This document shows, piece after piece, positions 1 to 11,900 of a DNA stretch of 64,000 bases. The notes under the pieces are model-generated. The model was not told the origin of the DNA. It saw only the letters and a list, made by a program, of their open reading frames with translations, and did no database searches. Every line of letters starts with the position of its first letter. Position 1 is the first letter of the stretch. The DNA is taken from positions 9,927,330 through 9,991,329 of the forward strand of contig CM072154.1 in assembly GCA_036850595.1 (NCBI GenBank), given 5' to 3'. Position numbers and translations under genes: made by a program. This DNA is from Rhyacichthys aspro (Eukaryota > Chordata > Actinopteri > Gobiiformes > Rhyacichthyidae).

Positions 1-2184
1 TCTTTAAGTTTCATATGACCTGAGGTGATAGCTGATAGATGGTTTGTCCTGTATCACCCAAATATTTATAAGACATCATCATGAATGCACTGACTAGATC
101 AGACTCCAGTGTGATTCTAGTTCTAAAGATATTCACATAATCCGTTCTCCTCCCAACTCATCCTGACTTGGGTTTGTGTATTAAATCAGCTCAAATGAAC
201 AGAGTAGTCAGTGTGAGTAATCTCTCATCCTCTCCATGTCCCAGGAGCAGAGGGGTTATGGGGATGTGTCATAGCAACAGGCTTGTTTAGTCCGGCCTCC
301 ATCAGCAGGACTTGGACTGCTTGGCTCTGTTTGGAGTAACTTAGGCTGCTGTGAAAAAATCCAAGGCATGCTAAAAACATAATATACAGGAGCCTGGCAT
401 CCCTAAGAGAGAGTCTGACTGTCTGCTCCTCGGTGCTCCCTGCAGGTAGCCATGTTTGGAAGTGCTGACAAACACAGAGGAAAGACAGAATGCATGGGGT
501 CCGGGCCGGTGGCTGGCCTGTCACCAAAATGTCACAGTCCTTTCATAGTTTGACTCCAACTATGGTCACCTCACATAACCATGCTTTACTGCTTTTGTTT
601 AGCTTTCATTTGAACCCACATATATTTTTTATAAAGAATGTTAATATGAATTAACATGAATCTAAAAAAATATTGATTTGATGCTGCCATTTCATTCCTA
701 ATTCCTCTCTCTTTTGCTTCATCTAATTCTAGTGTCTCCTTGTCAAGATAAATAGCTTAAAGCTGTCAGCCAATAAGCCAGTCACTACACTCAAAGAATC
801 TCATAATTAAGGCCTCATTAAAGCTACACAACCAGGCTATGTTGGTTTACAGGGCAGACAGACCCTGAGAGATTCACAATGGGGCCATTCATAATACCTC
901 ACTCCTCTGAAGGAAAGGAGAAAAAGTAGTTGCTCTTAGCATTTGGGCAGATGTAATTGCAATCACTCAGCTTGTCTGATGCTGATAATGGGGTGATGGG
1001 AAATTCCTGTCAGAGTTGTGGCGCAGGGTGGTTTCGCAACCACTTTGGAAGACTCCATATTCCACTGCGGGGCAGCGAATGCGTTATGGCATGCTCGCAT
1101 AGCTTTCATTAAACACATTTTGGAAGGAAAAAAAAAAACATGAGACAATCAAAACTCACAAGTGTCCCATTCTTTTACTTGTTGAGCAATGAAAGGGCAG
1201 ATATTGTGCGAAACATACAGCGTCTGGTATTCTGGCACAGCTGACTATGTTGAAAGACGACACCTAATAAAAAAACCTAAGTGAGTGCTTCATAATCGCC
1301 AGTCACTATTTATATGGACTATAAATTTGGGCCAAGTTACATGTTTTCTGAGAAAAGAGATTTTAAGCATCTTTATTTTCATTTTTTCATTTTGAAAACA
1401 TTTCTCATGACATTAATGTATGTGAAAATTGCGCTCTGGGAAAATAAAATACACATTACTGGTGCCTGAAAAGTACAGTAATTTATTCAAAAATAATAGG
1501 ACTGTGTTTGTTTTTCAAAAGCTGGGTGTGCTTCCCAGCAGGCGGCCCATTCCTGTGTGAGATGTGCAGTACAGTAGGTGGCTGAAATAGCACGTGGGTG
1601 CAATGTTCTTGTGGTTGGTCTTTTGGTACAGTATGTGACACTTGGCATTTCAGCAATGCTTCCATGAGAGGCCTCTATTACAAGGCACCCATGCAATGAT
1701 GCTAACAAGCTCATTTTACTGACTGGACAAGCACTTAAGTAAGTAAGTCAGAGCTCCTTTCTTATTAGGTCCTTGCAAGACCACCCACAACTAATAATAA
1801 AGATGTTTTCACAACTATTAAAGGCTAACAATAAAGTCCTATTTTTCTGGACTGGACCATAACTTTTCAGTTTTAATTAAAGTGGAAACTTAGACAAAGT
1901 CAGCCAAGGCAAAGAAAATGTAAATGGTCACATGCAGAGGATCTGATTTCAGACACAAGATATTTTACAGGTAGATAACTGCGACCATGCATTGCATATG
2001 CTTGAAAAGGTATTTGAAGTATTTTGGCCAATTTACAATTCAAATGATGCCACTAAGATATGTCATGTTTGTTTGGTTGCACTTGTGACAATGCCACAGA
2101 AATGAATGAATTCAAACCCAGCCAGTAGCAAAGATTTTAAAATTAGACCAAATTAAAAATGACAAAGTAATCAATAAGTATACT
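1..2184. other. Intergenic DNA, no gene recognised
   Basis: AT-rich sequence with only short chance ORFs. The longest, a 100-codon minus frame at 225-527, has no recognisable domain and no supporting splice context. AATAAA-like hexamers on the minus strand (for example at 1482-1487) could serve as distal poly(A) sites for c1qtnf12, which reads toward this region. Nothing else is identifiable. Confidence 0.5.
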
Positions 2185-2951
2185 TTTATTCATGTAATTT
2201 GTGGTTTAAAAATTCAGAGTGTAAATCAACAAGAATTATATATCTTACATCTCAACATAAATACTGTACGAAATTCCATTGTATATCACTATCATGATGC
2301 ATCTAACATACCTATGTATTCCCAGTAAAAAATACAAATAAACACATGATAAAATGGTTTTGTAAGGATATCATTAAATTCATTTGTAGCTCTCACAGAG
2401 TATGTATGGTTTTGAATGCAGTAATAGCTTGATGTTATGTGGGACATTCAACAACTTAAGACATTTTGAGGCCATTTTGTTGAGCATATTTTCATGGTCC
2501 AGTGTACTCACAGAGTGTATTTAAAGTGTGATCCTCCAACTGTCATTCAGACAAAAGTATCAGCATAATGCATCAAAAGCACATTAACTGTACTATTTGA
2601 TGTTCCCAACACTTACGCAGAGAACTTACAAGATCATGGATGTTTTGCATACCTCCAAGGCTCACACCAGCCATTGGACAATTCACTATAACAGACACAT
2701 TTACCACTTTACTCTCAGGCCTACATCAGTGAAGTGTCTCAAAAAAAGCTGCAGTGCATAGTAAAAAAAAAAAAATCTCAGGTCCAAGAGTTCCTTGTAA
2801 TGTCCCATTCACCGTCTGACAAATCCAGTCTGTGATAGCTTTGCCTTCCCTAACTCAAACCTCCTTGCTGGTTTGGAGAGTGTGGGGATGCTCAGAAGAA
2901 GTCCACTGACAAACATGGAGCTAATGGCTGCCCCGAAGTATTGAAGAGCAG
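2185..2951 (-). other. c1qtnf12: c1qtnf12 3' UTR (predicted)
   Basis: This follows the TAG stop at 2952-2954. The first good AATAAA on the minus strand is at 2185-2190, so the UTR would be about 0.77 kb. It contains an A-rich run near 2763-2776 (plus strand). The end point is inferred from the hexamer alone; a distal site near 1482 is possible. Confidence 0.4.
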
Positions 2952-5900
2952 CTATACTCCCAGCAGCATACCCATGAAGTCTGAGCCGTTCTGTATTGTA
3001 ATGGAGGCCCCAGCTGCATTATCCACAAATATGGATGTGTACTGGCCAGCCTAAAAAGGAGAATACACAAAATACATCTGTTATACTTGTTACTTGTGAA
3101 TTTAATCATGTTCATTAGCATGCCTATTAGCATATTTATTGCCACGCTAATATGTCTGCTGGTGTTTTGTTAGCATGTTGTTTGTTAGTGTGTATGCTAG
3201 AATGCTTGTTTCTGTGTGTAGCAGTACAATCAGGTCCAAAAACAACAATTGACCTCACTCCATAACATTGGTATAAATGACTTAAAATGTCCTACAGATT
3301 ATTACTATGATGACAGTTTAGGCTAAACTGAGCCCATGAAATGTTATGCAGAGCTAAGCTCATTTATTACAACTTTTGCTCCGTCTCTGTATGATTTTAG
3401 ATAAAAAATGACATTCAAAATATTTATTATAGAGAAAGTAGTTGAGCTAGTGAAGGTTACATGCATAGTTTTCTTTTGTGAGTCAATCGTACCGCAACAC
3501 CATGCTACTTTTGTTAGCTTGTTACTTGAACATGATTGGATTTAATCATGTTCATTAGCATACCCATTAGCATGTTTATTACCATGTCTGCCAGTATTTT
3601 GTTAGCTGTTTGTTAGCGTTTATGCTGGAATGCTTGTTACTGCATGTAGTGGTGCAATCAGACACTTATAGATTATTACTATGATGACAGTTTAGGCTTA
3701 TTGGTTTTATCTGATAATTTGAGCTACATTTAAGGGCCAATGAGAGAGTTTGACAGAGCACAGCAAATCATTTACCATTTCTTGGGGCTCTGTTTTCTTT
3801 TTTAACTTTTGCTTCATCTCTCTTAAGATTTTATACAGCAAATAACGTCCAAAATATTTAAAGAAGAGAAAATAGTTCATCTAGTGTAGGCTACATGCAT
3901 AGTTTTCTTCCTGGATCCAATCGTTTTGCAACACCTTGTAAGTTAGTATTTTTTTTAGCATGTATGATATCAGCCTGGCTCTGTTTTCCTGAACATGTTG
4001 CTCACCTGAAGCTCCAGCAGCCCATGGACACTGACAGTGAATATCTTGCTGTTACTTTCTAATCCCACAATCATTTCAAGTGAGCTGTAAGGACATAAAA
4101 GAACATAACTTAATGAGGCTGTTAGGGGTGCTACGTCTAACGACCTTAACAAGCTACAACAAAGTGCTTTAAGAGGTTGTAAGTGGCTTCTGAACCACAC
4201 AGCAAAGTACTGGCTCTTGTTAAGTGGAAAATGCTACATTTCTACGGCAAATCAATCATGTTTTTCTTCTTTCCAACTGCCATTGCAATGAGCCTCGTTT
4301 CACAATCCCTACATGTCCATGTGTGGGAGGACTGAAAGAAGCTAGGCCTTGGCTCCAGAAACAGAAGCTAAGCACCCTTTTAGGTTATGGTAAGCCATCA
4401 TAATGATATTATTTATAAGTAGCTTTCACTGCACCTCTGCGTGGTCTTGGGAGAATTAAGAATGTAATTTATTTCTGTAATTTTCACTTGTTTTATTACA
4501 TAGAGATGCATAAACACTGGCAAAAACTCTAGGCTAGGCTACATCATTAGCTGCCTCCCGCCTACACAGAAAGGAAGGATTTGACAATAGCTCTGCTGAA
4601 TATAACAGGCTTCCTCCAATGTCAAAGGTGAGTCAATAAAGATTAGTTAGGCGACAGGGACCACGGCTCTAAATGAGAGGACATTTCCTTTTAAGACCTG
4701 CTCTAGGTTTTATACAGGAAATGCCAAACTGGTTCCACACAAACTGTAACAGACAACACTTAACGGCTCATAAATTCTGGTGAAAGTTAGGGCAGCATTT
4801 AGAACTAATATTACACAGGGGAGGAGGGAACAAGGCAAAGAATGGTTCTCGTGGCTTCCTGAAATCCGTTTTACGCAATAGGTGTGCAAGACCAGCGTGT
4901 TATGGCGTTGGCAAATTAAAAGCACATGTTTACAGACCAATAAACAAAGAAAAGGTCAAAGTTGGCAAGTCTACAATACATACGTGTATCTGTGGCAGAG
5001 TGAGTCAATGCAGATCAGTACTCGAACGTTGTCTCTGGCCTTAAGCTGACTTTTGCTCCTCTTCACCTCATTATGGTCTGTGGGAGGAGGTATTGATTTA
5101 TACAGGCTGGAGCTGGCACATTTAATTAAAGCAGATCTAGGAATATATTTGACCATGGAGAACAACAGTATTTACCAATGTGGACGTTTGCAGAGAACTG
5201 GTAGATTCCTGTGATGGGTGCTGTGAATCTTCCTGTCGTTTGGTCCATTCCAGATCCTCTGAGGAAAGCCCCTTTGGCTGGTGGCTAAAGAGGAGCAAAG
5301 AAAATGGGAGGCTATTATTATTATTATTGTTGGTGTATTTTATAATGTTATGGTTTATTCCCTGCAGCTTTCCAGACTTCTTTGACTAAATTGACTAAAC
5401 AGCACATCTTTCTAAATTAGGCCAACAGTCTGTAGCACTATATTTAACACCCACTGTTTTTCTCTGCAGCCACAATTTAGCCAAAATAAATTTTAAATTT
5501 GTCTGTCTATTTCTCCAAATGTTTACAACATTGCTTTTTCACAGAGCTGATTGCTCCCTCCATCCTTGTGAGCCCATCCCAACATGGCATAGTTCTTCCA
5601 CTACAGCATGCTGTTTTAAACAGTGTCTATTTCTGTCCTCTCCGCACTTTATTCCAGCTCACAGACAGAGTTCCTTTTGTATGCTGCCCAGAAAGTGATG
5701 TGTAGAATTGAAAAAGTGGATATTTTTGACCAAAGAGAGTCTCGGTATGGCAGTGCTATCCTCTCATAATTCCACCACACGCAAACTAAGCAATGACGGT
5801 GCTAAACACAGTGGAGACACAGAAGCTAATAGTCCAGAAACAAAGCCATGCGAGAGGATTAGCCAAATTGTTACTTTTTCAACCACACAGAGGACCGAGC

Positions 5901-8900
5901 TGAAACTTTCAAAAACATTTACATACTGTCTGAAAGTTCTGGAGCTCCACCAGAGTCTTCTTGTCCACCACCACAGGCCCTTTGAGCTTGCAGTGGAAAG
6001 CTTCTTCTATCCGTCGGTAGGAGGTCATCCCCTCTAGTGTGAGCAGAGGCATGGGCAGCTGACTGGGACTGGTCTGTTTGTCCAGGGCTGCAGCTCTTCT
6101 CTCTGAAGCCTCTGAACAATGAGAGACACTGACATCAAATACGCATACTCAAGAAATTGGGGTATTCATGATCTATGTATTTCTCATCTTGCTACCTTTA
6201 ATCATCTCTTTGAACTCTTGGAGGAGTACCTCTTGTGTAACTTCTGCCCCAGGAACCCCCGGTGGACCCTGTGGACCTGGAGGACCAGGGGGACCAGGTG
6301 GACCTGGCTAGAAGTGGATACACATAACATATTAGAAAAACTGAGTTCAAATAATACAAAATGTACAAAACACATAGTTCTCTATTGGGCTTACCAAAGG
6401 TCGTTTCCTTTTGCGACACTTTGCAGGGAAGTTTCCAACAGGCCGTTTGACAAAGTCCATCCATGATCCCAATGGGTCCACTCTCTGGTGCTCAGACACC
6501 TGCAGAAACAACAACATTGACACAAATAAATACATGTTATAATTATAGGGATATTGTCAGATCAACAACAACATAGCAGCCAAATTCTCAATGAGCTAAA
6601 TAGAAGGAGGACTTGACTGCTGTATTAGCTCTCATGCCAGTTGCCCTGTGTCACAGAAATATCTCCTAACCATAATGCACAAGGTGCATCTTGAGCCTAA
6701 TATTATTACTCTCAACTTCTCCTACTGTTACACAATACAGTGGTCCCAGGGACCAATGGAGGTCACTCGGGGGAAATGCCATTTTGACAGTGAATCCATT
6801 CAAAAGGAATGCAGCTTTAAAGTGCCATCCAACTCCACAGACCATTCTCCTCTCAGAGCTTGACATATGTTTATATTTTCATTCCTGATAATTCAGGTGC
6901 CACGTCAGGTCTTATTTGCCTAAAAAGACTTAAATTAAGGCAAATAAACCTTGTCAAGTGCTTTTTTGGAGTGCTTGAAAATTTCCATGAGCTCTGCAAT
7001 GGGTGAAAAATGGGTCTGTCTGTCTACATGCAATGTACACTCTGTGGCTCGCAGACTCAATTAGTCTAGAACAACCTGTCAGGCAGGCCAATACATTTTC
7101 CCCAGGCCACAAATATAGTAAAAAAAATAGAAGACATTATAAACAAGTCCTTTGCTTTAATATTGTTTATCTCTATTCTGACCTTGTGTATGCTTCAAGC
7201 TCTTATCTCAAATAACTGTGCTGTAATAGACTACTGTATATGAAACTAGGACTGTGTATAGCAGATAAGAAAAGATGGCTTAAACACACAACACAAGTCG
7301 ACTTCTAGAAGTTCTGGTTTCAATATTATCAGAAGTTTCACCAGATTTTTTTGTTGCTCAGAGCTACAGCCAAAGTATAAATTCAATCCACAAAGCTCAG
7401 TTCAACCTAACCAATCATAACATTTATGTTAAATGGGGCGTTCTTTATATGATTCTCTTTTATGATTGATTTTATGTTTTTCAGTTTGCGTCGACAGAGG
7501 CAGTTTATTATGCATATGTTGCTACGGTCCCGTAATTTCTGATTAGTTGTATGCCCAACAAATTGCATTGAGAGTTTAATCTGCATCCATTTTTACGCCG
7601 TCTGGAAATCCAACTTAATCAACAGGGACGAGACTAAGGGGCCGTTTACACAAGAACGGTGGTCTGGAAAATGCAAGTTTACCCAAGAGCAGAGGAGCAG
7701 CCGCAACAAAACGATTACAACTCTTCGGCTAGATTCAAAAGCTTGCGAATTTGTGGAGTGAAAACGCTGAACTTTTGTAAACAAGCGGCCAATCTGCAAC
7801 AGAATCATCGCGGTTTCAGCAAAATGCGTTGTTGTGTAAATAGCTTCTAATTATTTGTACAGAATAGACAAAGCTTTGAGAAGGCCAGGCTGGACAACAC
7901 AAACATGTAGCATCTGTGTGATGTACCATGTACTTGTTGATTTATGCAAAAGAGCCATGTGCTTTGATTTACCAGAGTGCTTTTTGTGTCTTTTAACAAG
8001 GCTTTATGTGGTGAGGAAATTATACCATGGCATCCAATCTTAACAGCTTTGTTTTCACCATGAGGGTAATGCACATTGCCGGCTGCAACTTTAATTGTTT
8101 GTTTTGTAAATGAGCGTTAAAAAGTATAACTAAGTTAAATTGGGGAAAAAAATGCTACCTACCCTGCCTAAAGCTGTGAAAAGTCCTACTCTAAGTTCTG
8201 TTCCTAAGTGCCTTCAGAGACAGAGATGGGCCATGGAGGTGAGCTTTCTGAAATGGAATTTGTTTAGGCTTGGCGCTAGGACACGGATCACTTATCTGCA
8301 AAACCAACATGCACCTTTTTTCACTGCCTGTAGTTCTACCACAACAAAGTGGCTCCATGTTTGTCTTTGCTAAACCTATGGAATAAAAAAGCACGTTTTA
8401 TTGCTGGGATTAGCAGCCGCCTTTCTGTCTTTCTCCCAGAGTGACTTTCCCTTCTCTGTGACAGCAGACAAAATAAACAAGTTAACAGACACTGAGCCCG
8501 CCGCACGTTGGACCGCTCTGTTTTTGTTGTGATTTTGAGGCTTGGAAACAGATAAAAGCCATAGCTGATTAGGTCAAGACATGACTATGTACTGCTCAAT
8601 AGTGTTTCCATAAGACTCGGAGCCTCTTGGATGAAGTAGATTTTCCTTTGCTTATTCATATTCATTAACATAGCACTTTTATAGCTTTTAACAACTATTA
8701 ACATGTAGCCAAATGCTGCTGGGGTTACACTAGTATACCATGCCTGTCGCGACTGGAGTATATTTCCACTGGGATTAATAGTAAAACAGTGAATCATTAC
8801 CACACAGTGCAGCCTAATCTCAAAGGCACCACTTAATTATAAAAGAAGGCAATGTCCTACATCAATTTTTTCCTGTCTATTGAGATATTTTTTTTGTGCT

Positions 8901-11900
8901 TTTCCCATGCTGTGAACGAGTGCAAGTCGGCCCACACACGTGACTTGATAATTACACATCTTAAACTAGCCCCTACATAATAATAAAAATGACAGCATGT
9001 CATTGCCAGTAAATCAGCCATACAGTGAGCTTGTTATCCTCTTTTACACGCCATAGTAATTAAACTATTAAAATGTTGCCCTTAAGGATTCTCTGTGCTC
9101 AAGAACGAAAGGCAAGGTAATTATTATCTACATTTTTGAGTGTAAAAATAATAGCAAATCACCAGATAAATAAACAGAGGTGGGTAGAGTACTTCAAGAG
9201 CTAACTTTGAAATAAAAACAACATGAGTAGAAGTATGATATTAAAAAGTACTGACATTTTTATTATTTATTGCAAATGTATGTAGAAAAAAGCTTGGAGG
9301 ATTCTGAGGGTGAACTATTCTAAGTTGAAATGCTTCAGCCTGGTCTCATTTGTTTGCTCATCTTGTTCTTGTGACAAAAGGTCATATTATGAGAATAAAG
9401 AATGCTAAATGTAAGTTCTTAGTATAGTATTGATGGGCAGCAGCTAATCTTTTAGCACCAGCTTTGCTCAACTCTTTCTTTTTGATGAAAAACACAGGCA
9501 GAAAATCTTGAAAACTGGTCCAGCTCTTTCAAAATTATTCTGCAAACTTCAAATAATATTAAAATCTACGCATGCACCTCTCATTGTTGACATGGCTTTT
9601 GTTCTGCTGCTTGTTTTGCTCATTGTAGAGGATGTTCCATGTAGTTCAATATAGCAAACATCTTCCTACCCACACATGCCAGCCCTCGCAGTTAAAAGTA
9701 AGTGTCAGGAAATCTGTTCTCACAAAATTACAGTTATTCAGTCATCATCTTTAAGGACTGTTTGTTATTTTTCCATTTAACAGACTGTCCGGTGGTTCAC
9801 ACATCTTGCACAGATAAATGGATTCATTATAAGCAGGTGAGGGATGGTCTGGACCGGGAAACATCAAAGTCTACCTCCGTGCAGGCATCAGCATCACGTC
9901 TCTCAGTGTTAAATGTGCTGCAGACAGTGTAAACTATGCGTTGGACTTGTGAACAAAGTGCACGTAGGTATCACTGTGAGTTGATGAAGAACACCGGGGC
10001 CCTGGCTTTGATCAGCGCTGATGTACGAGCACCTCGAAGTGGCCTCGTCTGTCAGCGGCCGCGCTCCAAACACACTGAGAGAATGTGTCAGGTATCCCTT
10101 CTCAAGGTGACAAGCTTTAAATCTTCTAGACGTTGTTTATCCTGGACTCTAAATCATGCCACATCACTGAGTCACGGCTCTTAGGAAAGAGCTCAATAAA
10201 AGCACAAAGAATGTTTTATTATTCCAGCGTTTGGGTCCATTAATGAATCAAGTCTAATCAGTGGTGATGTTTCACAGAAGCTCATGAGATTTTATTACCT
10301 AGAAAACACGGACTTAGGTCTCGCTGAATACTTCTTTTACTGCTCTAAGTGTGTTTGTCATGTAGTTTAGGGAAAATTAAGCTGAATTTATTTGAGGCAA
10401 TAAAGCCATGAAATATTTCTTCAGGGCTGCATGCCACCAAAAACACAAACACGACTGTTTAAACATGTCTTCGGGGCTGCAACTGATGCTAAAATGCTAA
10501 AGTCGAATCCATCACAAGCTGCTTCTGAATTCTTTCTCGCTATGTGTTTGTTACAGCTTTCTTATTCTCATTTACCCATTATCTCTAGAGGTGGGTAGTA
10601 ATTAGTTACTTTTACTCAAGTAGTACTATTTGAGTTACCGTGACAGAGTGCTTTATGGGTGTATTTCCTACATATTGGAAGAAAAAAATGGTACTCGGAG
10701 TCTGTGATACTCTAATTTACTACTCTGTTTTTACTCTATTTTTTAGATAATTATGGCAAGGTTAGCACTGTCACACAAGACATACTAGTAGGTAGGTAGG
10801 TATGTAGGTAGTAGAAAGTACTAGTCGTTAAGTAGTAGGAGTAGTAATAGGTAGTAGTAGTAGGAGGTAGGAGTAGTAATAGGTAGTAGTAGTAGGAGGT
10901 AGGAGTAGTAATAGGTAGAAGTAGTAGTAGGTAGGAGTAGTAATAGGTAGAAGTAGTAGTAGGTAGGAGTAGTAATAATAAGTTGTAGCAGTAATAGGCA
11001 GGAGTAGTAATAGGTAGTAGCAGTAGTAGTAGGTAGGAGTAGTAATAGGCAGGAGTAGTAATAGGTAGTAGCAGTAGTAGTAGGTAGGAGTAGTAATAAT
11101 AAGTTGTAGCAGTAATAGGCAGGAGTAGTAATAGGTAGTAGCAGTAGTAGTAGGTAGGAGTAGTAATAGGCAGGAGTAGTAATAGGTAGTTGCAGTAGTA
11201 GGTAGGAGTAATGATAGGTAGTAGAAGTTGTAATAGGTACTAGTTGTAGTAAGCAGGAGTAGTAATAGGTAGTAGCAGTTGTACGCGTAAGTAGTAATAG
11301 GTAGTAGTTGCAGTAGTAAGTAGGAGTAGTAATACTACAGCAATAGTATCAGTTAGTAGCAGTAGGCAGGAGTAGTAGGTAGTAGGTAGTAGAAGACAGG
11401 AGTAGTAGGTAGGATTAGTAGCTGTAAAAGTACGAAGTGATACTAGGTAGTGGTGGTAGGCAGTAGTAGTGAGTTGGAGAAGCAGTGCAAGGCAGTTGTA
11501 GATAGTAGTAGTAATAATAGTAGGTATAGTTTGTAGTAGGTAGTAGCAGACATGAGTATAATGGTAAATGGGGCAGGAGTAAGAAGCTAGGTAAGTAGGT
11601 AGTTAAGTGCAGTTATGAGTGGTAATAGGAGATAGTAGTAGAGATAGTAGTAGGTAGGAGTAGTGCTAGGTAAGTATTAGAAGAAATACTAGGTTGGACT
11701 CGGAGTAGTAAGCAGGAGTAATAGATATTAGTACCAGCAGGTAGTAGTAGTATAAGCAGTGGTAAGTTGTTGCTGTAGTATTAAGTATTAGTAGGCGACT
11801 ATAGTAGGTAGGAATACTATGTAGTAGTAGCAGTAAGTACTAGTAGTAGCAGTAGGAGGTAAGCTAGTAGTAATAGAGAGTAAAAGAAATGGTAGTGGCT

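Noticed and set aside
225..527. 100-codon minus-strand ORF
   Set aside because: No recognisable domain, composition like background, no splice or neighbour support.
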